Below are positions 44,763-58,304 of a stretch of DNA of 64,000 nucleotides, piece after piece. The notes below the pieces were generated by a model, which searched no databases, was not told where the DNA came from, and saw only the letters and a program-made list of their open reading frames with translations. Position numbers and translations under genes: made by a program. The first letter of the stretch is position 1, and the number at the start of each line of letters is the position of its first letter. This DNA is from Ustilaginoidea virens (taxonomy: Eukaryota > Ascomycota > Sordariomycetes > Hypocreales > Clavicipitaceae), in the NCBI RefSeq assembly GCF_000687475.1, contig NC_057318.1, positions 1,302,001 through 1,366,000 on the forward strand, read 5' to 3'.

Positions 44763-45330
44763 GTCGTTGTCGGTCGAGGCTGCATGCTGATCTTGCAGGG
44801 CGTGCAGACGGTGCCGTGCCAGACGCGATCAAACTGAAATATCCAGCGAGGTGCTGTCAATTGTTTGCAAGGGGGCTTGAGGTCCAAGAACGAGAGCGAG
44901 TGCGAGTGCGAGTGCGAGTGCAATCGCAATTGCAATTGCAATTTGCAGCAGACAACATTGAAGTTTAATAACCTGAAGCAAGCGTGGCGGCTAGAGGCAC
45001 AGCCCCCAAGTCCTTTTTTTGACCTTTTCGTGCCTTGTCCCCCTTCCTTCGCGTTCCTTGGCTTTTGCAATCGCAATCGTGGCCGTCGGACGGGGACGTT
45101 TGAACGAGCACCGGGCCCACCGACGCGAGTCACGCACGGCTCGACGACCCGGAGAAACCGTCGTCGACCTCTTTCTTTCTTACCCCTCGTTCCTTTTGTT
45201 GAAAGCTTGGTTCGATGGAAGAAGCCGTGGGCTATGCATGTATGTATGTGTGTGCTCGTGATACAGATATTCAGATCAAAGGGTTGCTGCGGCAAGTCGT
45301 CTCCAGAGAGCAAGGGTCCTCAGGGCCTGA

Positions 45331-45391
45331 AAGAAGAAGAGGAGGAGGAGGAGGAGGAGGAGGAGGAGGAGGAAGAGGAAGAAAGAAGGAA
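45331..45391. repeat. GGA/GAA purine microsatellite
   Basis: About 60 bases of GAAGAAGAGGAGGAGG pattern, about 0.6 kb upstream of the LPxTG-like gene start. Read on either strand it gives only poly-Glu, Gly or Pro/Ser frames. Confidence 0.93.
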
Positions 45392-48300
45392 TCGAAGGAC
45401 GAAAGAAAAGGCGCGGGCCGCACAGGTGGGCGACTTGGAAACCTCGTCCAAAGACCTTGGCGGAAATGGATTCGGCCGCCCAGTTCAATAAAGCAGAAGG
45501 GCACGGCGCCCGTTGAAACAAGATAAATGTAAGGACCAACAACCTTGACGCTTCCCAAACCCGAACCCGATAACCCCTTGCTGGGGAGTCAAAGGCGATT
45601 TTTATCTGACATTCAATGATTCACCGCTGATGCAAACAGACTAAACATGCATCGTTCCCCCCTCGTGGAGGCTCTGGAGAGACATGGAGAGTAGAAGCTA
45701 CAGCTCCAAGCGTGGCTTATTCAAGCCAAGCCATCACCATCAGGAACGCTAGCGTGATGCATTTCCAGAAATCCCGGGGTTAAACTCCAGCGTCTCGACA
45801 AGGAACGACGTGGAGAGGCCGAGAGGCCACCCCGCAAACCACTCAACGTATACATGGGGTTCCTGTCGCTATCGCTATCCCCCCTTGGGAATATTTGCTA
45901 GGGTGAAGGGGGATCCCAGGGGAAAATTCGTCGACGGAACTCGAGTTGCTGGTATATAACAAACAGGTAATGGTAGCGGCACGAGATAAGGGGGGTTTGA
46001 CGGGGTCAAGTAATTGGAGCAACGACCAATAGCAAACGGCCAGCTATCCCAGCCACGCTCCTATGGCTGATTAGCGCAAACGAAGCTTTTTTTTTCCCCT
46101 GTTAGTCGGCGGCCTAGAAAGAAAAGATCTGGCTGGATTGGGTTCGACGCTTCGAGCGATTTGTGGATCGCATCCGCAAGTCGATGTCGCGTTTCGATGA
46201 TGCTGAAGCAAATGGCGAGAGGGGAGCATCAGCGGCCTCAGCTGCCCCGGTGGGGAAAAGGGACAGGCATCTCCGTGCGTGAAGGCTGATGAGCTGATGA
46301 CAATGTCGCAGTGTCCAAGTTGCATCAACACAAACGATGACCTCGAGCTGCCGCCTTCAGCGAGTACCAGGCAGGCAAGTTGCAGCCAGACGGCAGCCAG
46401 GCGGCAGCCAGGCGGCAGCCAGGTGCAGCCACAGCCAGGTTGCAGGCGTCTGGTTCCCGGCAAGTGGTGAAGAGCTTGGACCGGCACGGCTGGCGCCAGC
46501 TGCTCGTGCGCCCCGGCGGGCAGTCTGGGCTCTGCAACGCTAACCCGAACATCTGGGTTACACCAGACGCTCCGCATCAGCGTTACCTTGACGCTAGTGG
46601 ATTAGTAGAAAAGCCGTACTCCGTGCCCTGTGTCGCGGTTGCCTACGGAGCGGAGCACCTCCATCCGTATTGAAAACCACATGCAGACTTCCATATCCGT
46701 TCGTGCAAGCTGGTCTTATCAGCCGCCACAGACACTTCCAGATGCGCCTCGCAATGTCGAACCAACTAACCCTGATCCTCAGCAGGTTCACGTCGTCGGC
46801 ATCACCCGGCGCAACAACACAGAGACATGCTCCCCGGCGCGGTCGGCCACCTGACGATCCACATGGCACAGGGGACCCGTTTTAAGCTTTGGCCCATCTG
46901 CGACTAGCCAGGGGGCAAACCCAAACCCGCATTGCTGCTCCCTTGTTCCATCCATCCATCCATGATCCGGTGCTTCATCGCGGTCGATCAGATCAGGTGA
47001 AGCCGAGCACAACGGCTTGCTCCCGGGATTCGGTGCCGAGAAAACTAGAAAGCATGCTCCGAGCCCCTTTTATTGAAAATGGCATTGCTCAGGGTGAAGA
47101 AGCGGTTCCAAGTAGAATGCGGGACACCTGGCAGTCACGTCGTCATGAGAATAAAAAAACAAGGACGATTCTTTGCACAATCATCGACAGCCATGATGCA
47201 AGCTTCTCCGTCCGGTCTTGTTGAAACACTTGGATTGGGATACATATCCTGGGCACCAACGTACGTTCCAGTAGTGGCAGGCGCGCACTCTGTCGAGGAA
47301 ACTTTGGGCAAAAATGGTTTTAGATCCGTCATCCAGTCATCGGTGGCTTTCTCCCCAAGGCAGCGGGAAGAAAGCTGCAATAGTGCTCAACCTTGGAATG
47401 AGATCCATGTTGTCACGTACGACAACGGTGGAACTTGATGTTGGTTGCCAAGGCGGGCAATCCCAGGATGCGTGTGCCTTCAGGCTGACATCGAGAGCCA
47501 TTACCTCTCAAGTCCCAAAGGAATAGTTGCATGCTCCCGAGTCGGTCATGAAACCGCCTGTCCAGGCCACCATCCGTTAACACAGTTACACCGGAGCGTC
47601 TTGACACTTGGCTGGCATGACGGCGTCCTCTTTTCGGACCCCATGGCATCAATTCCTTGGGTATTTCTCAAAATGATTAATTATAATATCTAAACCTGCT
47701 AAAGATTCAAGAATAACAAATCTAATAGAAAGAGACGGCCTATTGTTTACACTGTCCAGAAAGGTTCGGCAAGATGTTTCAAACTTCAGTCATTTAGATA
47801 TTCATGCAGCCAGCGAGGGCCTCGCCGATGACGCGCAAATGCGAACTAGGGTACTACGACCGAGCCTCGCCTGGCGAGTAAAGCAGCGCGGCAGACGGTC
47901 ATGCAGCTCATGCTCCCGTCCCCCGTGGCGCGAATGTATGCTTTGCCGGTCCTGTCACCCGTGTCTGGGCATTTCAACCCTCGTGTCGCTGTATACAACA
48001 ACTGCCGCCATTGCATAATCGCCCGTCACAGGACAGGGCCGATTCAAGATTTCAACTTGTCGTCATTTCTCCTTGATCCAGTCCGTCACCATGGTCGTGG
48101 AAGTTACCGTGCGGCTGTCTGTTTCAAACTTTGGCAAATCTGTCGGTTTAGACTCCCGAGTTTAACGTACTGACGTACGGGTACGGAAGTTCCGCGCGGC
48201 TCCTACACTTTGGAGGGAACAAGGCGAGGCAGGATTGTTCATCCTGGGGGAGCAAACGCAGAGATGGAAGGGTTGCACAACCAGGGGGTTCCCGGGTAAA

Positions 48301-51300
48301 CAACGAGGACGTTGGCTGGCTGCCCTGCAGCAAAAGGATGTTGATTGGCACACGTCTTGCCGCTGACGACATCAAGGCGGTCCTGAGTCCCTCCTGCTGA
48401 ACTCCTGGTACGTTCAAATCCACCAGCGATTGGTCAAATGAACCGCGGGCGTTGATCAGAGTTGAATCAAACAATTGCCCTGGTCGTGCTGACCAAATCC
48501 ATCGACTGAGCGAGTCACTGATTTAACTACGGAGGAGTAGCAGGGGCAGCGACAGATGGCGTGTCCCAGCCGGTATCCATCAAGTCTAAGAACAGCATTC
48601 CTAGCCGATCACCTTTGGATGGAGTCTATGCATGACAAAGGGCGCCTCAGACCAGTCGCAGGCCGCGGCCCTCTGGTCTGGTTTGGTCGGGTTGGGCATG
48701 TCACCATGAAATGCCTGATGTACTGCGCAGCCGAGGAGAAAAAAAATACCCCCAAAAAAAAGAAGATATCTGGCGATTTCAAGCTCACTGCCAGCGCCAA
48801 CTTATGGCACGCCAACGCGCATGTTGGAAACAGTGGCGGACGGGAAGATGATCTCCAGGATGCGGGTTGGCGCGCCTTGGCCCCCATGGTACTGCAGAGT
48901 CCATCAAGCGGCAGGTCAAGTTTGCTCGAGCCGTGGGGTCGCAGATGGGAAGCATGGGATGCTGCAGTGCCAAGCAGTCGCGACCAGTCGCGCGCACAAT
49001 TCGCGTTGAGGAAGCCGACCCACCTACACATCCCAGTTACGTATCGGCGCTGGCGACACATGACATTCTTGGTCGCCACTGACGGAGTACGGAGTGCGGC
49101 GTAGAGACATGATGAGACCTCGTGGCATTGCCTGGCCGTCACCCAAGTAAGGGACCGCACGTGACGCAAGCTCTCACGGAAAGCATACTGAACTTTGAAG
49201 TATCATCAAGCCGTCGCAGTAACTGTCAGTACATGGCACAACAAGTGCGTGACCAAACTCGTGCTCCGTACACGAGAACTGAGTACGGAGCACGGAGTAC
49301 GGAGTATAAAAAGCGCCGAACACCTATGCCACAGAGCAGAGCAGCCTCTGCTGCCTAGCCCCGGCTGGACTGCGCAAGGTACTAGGTAGGTACCTAAGGT
49401 AGGTAGGTACCTACCTAAGGTAAACAACCCGCTAGGATTGGATTGCTGCGTAAAGCTGGCACGTACTTCGGAGTACCGCTTGCTATCAGCTGAGTGTGCT
49501 CCGTACTCGGGTAAATGCCTTATACCATTTTCCTCTGCAACGCTTCAACAGCAATTTGATGCTTCCCTGGTCCGCTGGCCTGCCGCGCACTTGCAATATA
49601 GGTAGGCAGAAAATGTAGAAAAAATACCTAGCTTCAATCAACAGCAGCAACCTTCAACTCCTTCTCCAACTGCAAATTCGGCTGGCGATGTGTGATTGGC
49701 CAGCAGTTGCCGCGGGGCTCCTAGCATGAGGCTATATTTAGGACTGCGGGCCTCCAGTCATAGCCCGGCAGAGCCCAACAGCCAAGGGAGCTGTGTCAGA
49801 TGCCTGCAGGGGGTGCCGGGGGGTTTCGTGGGGCCGCCTGTAATCCTGCCAACCGCGGTGAGTTTCAACACGCTGGAAGCAGCAGCGAGGAGGGGTTTAA
49901 GCCCAGGCGCCTTTTTCTTTTCTTTTCTTTTTTTTTTCCCCCTCTTTCCTTCCTTGGAAGCGTTTTGGGGCGGGGGAGGGGGAGGGGATCAACTGGGCTG
50001 TTGGCAACTTTGGCCGTTGCTTTCCTTATTCCTTGTCTGCATCCGGACAAACAAGGGAGAGGAAAAAGACAACGATTTTCAGGGCTGGAAATCACAAGCG
50101 CTGCAGATCCAAGCCTCAGCCTTGCAGAGAGTGATTTGCCGCGTCGGTACGGAGAGGTAGTCGCGGTAGGAGGTACTGCTTACAAGGTACTGTTTGGTAC
50201 CTGGCATTTTAAGAGGTACCTTCAGGTACTCCGTACGGCCGCAAAGGGCAAGCAAGCAAGTACTGGCCGGGGGCCGGTCCGACAAGTCAACTTTTCAGTT
50301 GGGCGGGGCCACCAGCGGTTTCTAAAATGGGAATCCCAAACTGCCCCAAGTTCACCGAGTCCCAAAGTGCGACTCGCCACTGCTGCCTCCCTCAGTCCCG
50401 CGATAATTTTTTTTTTTTTTCTTGTGCAGCACGGAGTACTCCGTACAGTACCGTCCGTCCCCCTTTCCCACCCCCCGCTGTTGCGAGGGTCCTCTACAAC
50501 CCCCCCATGTCACATCGCCATCATAACCTTTGAGCATGACCAGCAACTTGAGTCCTCTGCACTTTCGCTGGCATATCTTTCTCTCCATGGGGCAAATCCA
50601 ACTTGGAATGCAAACTTGCTGCGCGCAACGTCCGTCCACCTGTCTTGCTAGCGACCACATCCATGTAACCATGCCCCAGATGCCAGGGCCGGCTGCCTCC
50701 TGCCAGCTGCTTCCTGCCAGCTGCCAGCTTGTCAACCCCCTCCCTGTCTCCTTCCTGCCTTCTCCTCGCTCGTCACTCGTCGCTCCTGGTTCCGCCACCG
50801 CCACCCCAGCCCCATCCTCGTCGTCTCCCTCCCTGTCTTCACACCAATTCTTGCCATCTTCCTCGCTTCCACCTGTTTTGCTTCCCGTTCTGCTTTCCTT
50901 TACTCCGGGCCATGCTCCTGCAACTTTGACTTACGCTTGATCTGTCGACTTGCTTTTTCCAAAAAAAAAAAAAAGAAAAAAGAAAAAAAAACCCCCCCCC
51001 CGCCTGTCTTCTGAAACCACCTGATAAGCAAAAAGTTCCATCCATGATGGTCTAGGTCGAATCCGCTCATCCGCAAATAGAAGAACCCGGACCAGCCCCC
51101 CCCCTCCTTCTCCTGGCCTCTTCCCTTGCCGCTAGCCTCCTGCATGGTACGGTTGACGGTCCCCATCTTAGCGCTGGCCTTGTTGTCTCACCTCGGACCT
51201 GAGTCTTGTTTCTTCTTCCCAGCCTTCTCCCTTCCCCGTGTGCTCGGTTCGACGACAGCACCCCAGCAACGAGATCGAAGACACGTCCCCTCCCCCCCCC

Positions 51301-51347
51301 CCCCCTTCCCTTTCCCGTCTTTGACGATTTTCATCGATTGCGTTCAA

Positions 51348-51382
51348 TCTTCCGTCTTCCGTCTTCCGTCTTCCGTCTTCCT
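51348..51382. repeat. TCTTCCG heptamer tandem repeat
   Basis: Nearly five copies of a 7-bp unit within the pyrimidine-rich leader region, about 0.5 kb upstream of the phosphatase ATG. Confidence 0.9.
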
Positions 51383-51880
51383 TTCTAGCCACCCTCCGCA
51401 CGGCTTATTGGTTCTTTTTACGCCTCGCGATATCGATTTCCGAGACAAATACGACAAGCCTTGGCACCGTCTCATCTCACTTTTACCAGTAGACTGGTCT
51501 CGCAAACGACTTCTTTATTGGATTCAGCAGTGCTGTCCACCATCAAACCGATCTGCATCGTCTGCAAAGTACACTCCTTCAAGACGCCACTGTCCTTTGC
51601 TTCCTTCTCCAACTAGACGACGTTCCTTTTTTGTCGCTATTACCTCCATACTAAGAACTAGACCGACTTCACTCATTCTGCTAAAGTTCTGCCGAATACT
51701 GGGTCAAAGCATCAAACGACGATACTGGCTTTTTTTCCATCATCTTTGTTTTTTCTTTTGTCATTGTGGCTGTGATCACTACTACTATCGTCATTATTTT
51801 TTTGTCTTCTTTCACTATTTTTCAAGTCAGCCCGAGAGCTGCTGTTCACAACTCTAGGACCTGCATACATGACCTGAATC

Positions 51881-54352
51881 ATGCCGTCCGCACCAGCACA
51901 CCGCCTGTACCAGCATCACGTACCGTCCATGATGTCGGTATTTGACCTGGGCCCTGATGCGATGGCCGATGGGGATACTGTTACTCTGATTGATCCCAAA
52001 ATCGTGGTGGTGGACTCGAACTGTCCTGACTTGCCGGATCCCTGCCAAGCAGCTCCATCTGAGCCAGCATCTCTGGATTCCGATCAGGCTCATAGCCATC
52101 AGGACAGCTCATCAACCCACATGTCAGAGTCGACCGATTCGTCTCCGACAACCACTCTGTACACTACGGATTCATCGCCTCTTTCAGACCCTTCATCTTC
52201 ATCGCTACCAGATTCACCCGTCAATCTGATTCCTCTCAACAACTACCCCTCCACAACATTTGGCGACCCGCAATCCACCACCAAGACCGATATGCTCGGC
52301 ATCCCCCAACCTCGAGCATTGGCCCGCCCAATGACATCACCTTCTCCCCGAAGACCAAGAAATATGAAGGGCCTGTCTATACAGCCGCCGTTGACCGTCA
52401 CAGCTACTTCAAAGCATAACGGGACAGAACCCTCGTCACCCTCGTTCATCAAACCGACAATTCCAGCCATGAAGAGAAAGCCCAGTCAGCTTAGCTTGAA
52501 GACGAACCCTTCCGATTTGATCAAAAAGACTGCGCTGGAGATGCCGGCATCTCCAGCAATGGCACCTATCATGCAGCGTCGCGCTCTCAAACACTCCAGT
52601 TCCTCCCCTCACATGTTTGCCTCCTTGAACACATCTTCCTTTGGCCCTCCAGGAGGAATGACATTTCCAAAAGTTTTGGAACGGAACGAGTCGGGTCTAT
52701 CCGAGGTTTTGCGTCCCATGAAGCCAAAGCCAATCATGGAATCGGAAGATTGCATTGCGGAAGAGGACTCACCCATTCGGACGCAGCTGGCGAATCGCAG
52801 CGAGTATGAACCATTGCACGAAAGTGTGAACAACGAGGACCAGAAATCGCCGGGCTACCCCGATGGTCCCATTGCCATGTATGGCGACAACATTTACCTT
52901 TACTTGGAACCTACGGCCGAGGAAGCCTCGAGCTTCGACGTTGTCATTAATGTCGCTCGGGAAGTTGGAAATCCGTTCGACCCGGTAGGGAAACCGGCCT
53001 CTTCATTGGTTTCCGCGCCAGACAGTCCCGTACCTGGTACGGCTGTGACCAGCGCAAGTTTCTCGACAGCGTTCGAATACCAACCCAGGGAGGACCCGCC
53101 CCTCGAAACACCAACTACGCCCAAGGCGCAGCCTCGACCGGTTCCAGAGTATATTCATGTCCCTTGGGACCACAGCACGGATATTGCGCCGGATCTCATG
53201 CAGTTGTGCGAAACCATTGAGAGTCGGGTCAAGAACGGCAAGAAAGTCTTGGTACATTGTCAGCAGGGGGCAAGCCGCTCGGCAAGTCTGATCATCGCCT
53301 ACGGGCTGTACCAGTCTCCCGAGCTAAGCGTGAACGACGCCTACTACGCCGCGCAAGCCAGAAGTCGTTGGATTAGCCCGAACATGAAGCTTATGTATTC
53401 TCTGCAGGATTTCCACAAGGACCTGGCCAAGAAGCGACAATCAGCGTCTTCAACGCAAAGACCGCGAATCGGTCGAAGCCCAACTAAGCATCGACATGCG
53501 CTTTCTGCCGATGCGATCGACATGGCCCCACAAGAACCCCAAACTGCTCCTCTGCCAGGCCATGACGGTCTTTCGAGCGAGATGGACTTGGACAGTGAAA
53601 CTGGCCCGGGGAAGGGCTCCGCGCCTGGACTCCCGGTCATTTCCCCCGGGCCTGCCTCAGCCCCCTTGAGCTACTCGTGGAAAGAAGATGATGAGGCAGC
53701 AGCAGCAGCAGCAGCAGCATCATCATCATCATCATCGTCGGCATACCCTGCAGCGCAAAGCTCGTCATTACTTCCATCATCATCCTCTGAACGCGTTACT
53801 TGGTGGCCGGATTCTCAGCCGCCGCCTCTAGCAAAGTTGCCGAGGATTGCAAGCCCAGAAGACCTTCCTCGACGACCCAAGACTGGATTTTCCAGGTTGC
53901 AATTTGATTTGCGAGGAGGCTCGAATCAAGGATGGCCAAGTTTGGGCTTGCGAGCCTGTGAGACACCGGCTGCGTTGCCTGATTTTCAGTTACCAAACCC
54001 CGTGAAACTGGCACCAGAGCAACGGCAAAACGATGGTTTTCCAAAACAATCCGTCACCATCGGCTCCCCGTACCCGGAAGACTCGGCATTGCTCTCGCCG
54101 CGCGTGGAGACGATGACGAACAATCCTCTCCACACCGTACCCAAAGTCTCAGGCCTGAGGTTTATTAATTCACCGCCAACGCCGACAGAAGAACCCTTCT
54201 CACCGCGAGAAGCAGCTTTTTCTCCGGACCCATTTTCCTTCTTTGGTCGCATGATGGGGTTCGGGCGACCCTCTCAAGTCGCTGATCCTCGCAGCCCGCC
54301 GACCAAGGGAGAAGTGCCGATAGCTCGCTCGATTGACGAACTGCTGTATTGA
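51881..54352 (+). CDS. Dual-specificity phosphatase, putative MAPK phosphatase
   Basis: Single exon, 823 residues, ATG at 51881. Residues about 1-320 are Ser/Pro/Thr-rich and disordered. The DSPc domain spans about 325-500: GDNIYLYLEPTAEEASSFD, VVINVAREV, an inserted 50-residue loop, then YIHVPWDHSTD with the general-acid Asp near 430, and the P-loop VHCQQGASRSASLIIAY with catalytic Cys near 460 and Arg near 466. The AYY motif (VNDAYYAAQARSRWISPNM) follows. The 30-residue Asp-Cys spacing is normal for the family. The C-terminal 320 residues are disordered with Ala and Ser runs from GCA/TCA repeats. Architecture and motif fit fungal MAPK phosphatases (Msg5/Pmp1-type) that dephosphorylate Thr-X-Tyr loops of Fus3/Slt2-like kinases; the exact target is inference. 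Confidence 0.88.
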   Translation: MPSAPAHRLYQHHVPSMMSVFDLGPDAMADGDTVTLIDPKIVVVDSNCPDLPDPCQAAPSEPASLDSDQAHSHQDSSSTHMSESTDSSPTTTLYTTDSSPLSDPSSSSLPDSPVNLIPLNNYPSTTFGDPQSTTKTDMLGIPQPRALARPMTSPSPRRPRNMKGLSIQPPLTVTATSKHNGTEPSSPSFIKPTIPAMKRKPSQLSLKTNPSDLIKKTALEMPASPAMAPIMQRRALKHSSSSPHMFASLNTSSFGPPGGMTFPKVLERNESGLSEVLRPMKPKPIMESEDCIAEEDSPIRTQLANRSEYEPLHESVNNEDQKSPGYPDGPIAMYGDNIYLYLEPTAEEASSFDVVINVAREVGNPFDPVGKPASSLVSAPDSPVPGTAVTSASFSTAFEYQPREDPPLETPTTPKAQPRPVPEYIHVPWDHSTDIAPDLMQLCETIESRVKNGKKVLVHCQQGASRSASLIIAYGLYQSPELSVNDAYYAAQARSRWISPNMKLMYSLQDFHKDLAKKRQSASSTQRPRIGRSPTKHRHALSADAIDMAPQEPQTAPLPGHDGLSSEMDLDSETGPGKGSAPGLPVISPGPASAPLSYSWKEDDEAAAAAAAASSSSSSSAYPAAQSSSLLPSSSSERVTWWPDSQPPPLAKLPRIASPEDLPRRPKTGFSRLQFDLRGGSNQGWPSLGLRACETPAALPDFQLPNPVKLAPEQRQNDGFPKQSVTIGSPYPEDSALLSPRVETMTNNPLHTVPKVSGLRFINSPPTPTEEPFSPREAAFSPDPFSFFGRMMGFGRPSQVADPRSPPTKGEVPIARSIDELLY

Positions 54353-55612
54353 AGACTGGTCGAAGCTGTTTTGGTTGCGCGATTTTACATGTATACTGGT
54401 GGTGTTTTACGGACGTTTTTTTATTTATTTTTTTTATTAATTTTTTTTTTATTATTTGTCAGATTATTCCGGATACCCAGCTTGCCGTGGCAGCAACTAA
54501 CGAGGACCGCGCTACTAGAAGCAGCACAGCCAGGCTTGTGAGCTTACTGTGGGAGTCAAAAGCGTGTGATGATTGCCCCTTATTTTCCGGTACAAGGTTG
54601 AGCCATCAAGGCATCGACTTTGACGACAAGGAGGAAATCTCTTGCATAGGATTTGTGAGCCATTTCCTGCCTTGATCCTAAAAGAATAGCTTCGAGTGGA
54701 AATACGACGAGCCGGTGCGTACGCCCACATGATTTCAATCGATGAATCTGCTACAATAAGCACCCGGCCTTTTTTATTTATTTATTTATTTTTTCCCTCT
54801 CGGATACCCCGATTTTAATTTTCTTCTTCTCTCGATAATATTCGCGTCTGGGAAGCTCAACTTGAGCTGCAACTTCTGACGGAACAGAGTCTCGTCTTTT
54901 GTTTTCTTTGAGTATCAAATAGCACAGCGATACGGCGTCAACCTATTTTTGGACCGTCGCCCCTGATCGGTCGTTGTCATGTCCTCTGATTTCTTCTTCT
55001 TGCGGTGGAAACGAGGTCACGGGCGACGCTGCTTTGTATTTGCCAGTCATTGGTGAGGCACGCAGCGCGACTTTCTGGGACGAGGAAGGGATGGAAGGGG
55101 TTCGGTTGGGGCTTGAGGATTATGGGCCATGGCTGCTGGCTTGTGGGATGTCGGATTCATTTCTGGGAATTTTCCTGGATGTTCCGGGGCAGGCATATAT
55201 CATAATTTAGAATCTATCTAGAGAGTGGGAATGAAGCAACGCCCATGTACCAAAGCAGTGACGTCACGTGACGGCTTGTTGTTTGGCTGTTTGGTGAGCA
55301 ACGGCCGGTTGGTGGAAAGCATGGGAAACATGCGGGTTGGTGGTTTTCCTCGTGGGTGAGATTTAGCTTGCACACCTGTCTGGACGTCGCCCCGTACCGC
55401 GAGCGCCAAAGCATAGCGCCAAAGCATAGCGCCGCAATGGTTTGCGTCTTGTTGTATCAACAAATGCCAGTGTACATGCAGCAAGAATGTTTTTGTAAAA
55501 AAAAAAAAACGTCTCTCAATGTCTTTTCCCCGACTAGCCCAGTTTTCCCGACTTGCCCCGGCTTGCCCGACTTGCCGGCCGTCCACACGCCCATATGGGA
55601 AAGACGCGACCC
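54353..55612. other. Convergent intergenic region
   Basis: Tail-to-tail spacer between the phosphatase and Hut1 genes. T-rich at 54415-54460 and 54770-54800, and an A run at 55497-55509. Probably 3' UTRs. The short plus-strand frames at 54349-54675 and 54974-55210 have no recognisable features and are not called. Confidence 0.6.
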
Positions 55613-57197
<1,585 letters not shown>

Positions 57198-58266
57198 CTT
57201 TCATTACCAGCCGACGGGCGGCGGTGGAGCAGCCGCAACGGGAAAAAAAAAAAAAAAAAAAAACAAAGTCTGGGCGAATCAAGGGGGAAGCAAGAACAAA
57301 AGGCAACAAGAGAGGCAAAAAAAGGAAAGCAAGGAGAGAAGTGGCAGGCAGCTTAAACGCGCCGACGTTGCTCTCGAATTGGCCATGTGGCTTCATGGGA
57401 GCCCCCCCCGCCGCCCCGCTGTGGCGCAGCCCCAAGCCAAGCATCAAAGATGATCGCCCACAAGCCACCCCCGCCGCACGCCCGGCTCCGCGACCGCTCC
57501 CGGGCAGGTACCTGCATAAGAAAGAAACTTGGGTCCCAGGTACTCGGGCACCCCCCACCTGTTGCACCAAAAGTGTGACGCCACACAATATGCGACTTGA
57601 TTGGGTATTACATTATATACTGCGATACCACCTGTACCGAAAACAATACCTCAAGGAACCCACTCCCTACCTGGTATCCTGAGGTAACTCCGCATTATTC
57701 CGCGTAGATACAGCAGAGTCGTCCGGAGGCTTGTCTTGTACAACACGGAGTACGGAGTAACAAGTTATCTAACCTAACCCCAAGGGAAATGCGCAAAAAT
57801 GCATGTGCACACCCTGTATCGTACCAGACACGTATGCCCAAGCCATCTCGTGCGTTTCCGATATTGCTTCGGCAAACGTGTACCCTCCGTAGAGTAGAGG
57901 TAAGAGGTACCTAACCGTACCCTACGTGCTTGGGCAGTCGCAAAAAAACCTCCCTCTGTCTGGGCCTCCCATTGCGCACCATGCACGCACGCATGCATGC
58001 ATGGGTTGCAAAAGCTACACGCAGGCTACGAAAGACCACCGCCAAGCCGCCAAGCGCTACCGTCTAGACACCTTCATGATATCATGTATTTGATTATGGA
58101 AAGGCATGGGATGGCTACATACACACTCCTATCCGGGAGTCCCACCAACCCTCCAAAATACGCATCGTCATCAATCATGCATGCTGCGACAAAGTAAAGG
58201 CGCGGGGAGGGGAGGGGGGTTCCCAAGTCACCCTAACTATGTGTGGTGCCTCGTGGGTTCAGGTTA

Positions 58267-58304
<38 letters not shown>

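Larger units (their letters stand above)
44763..51880. other. Largest gene-poor region, about 7.1 kb
   Basis: No supportable gene on either strand. It lies between divergent genes, so both promoters are in it. It contains GCGAGT and GCAATT repeats near 44890-44945, a purine microsatellite at 45331-45391 and CAGGCGGCAGC-type repeats near 46385-46440. TACGGAGTA copies occur at 49298, 50227 and 50437, the last inside the palindrome at 50431-50444. Dense AGGTACCT/GTAGGT clusters lie at 49380-49425 and 50160-50235, with a TCTTCCG array at 51348-51382. From about 51330 the sequence is pyrimidine-rich and is probably the 5' leader of the phosphatase gene. Confidence 0.5.

Noticed and set aside
43604..44790. 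Plus-strand open frames full of Val, Leu, Met-Asp-Gly
   Set aside because: They are reverse reads of the repeats in the LPxTG-like gene.
48556..49169. Overlapping plus and minus frames of about 185 codons
   Set aside because: Both strands open over the same stretch with no domain or composition favouring either.
58269..58299. Poly(A) tract as a retroposon end
   Set aside because: No reverse-transcriptase relic, processed gene copy or target-site duplication was visible; similar A runs are common in this window.
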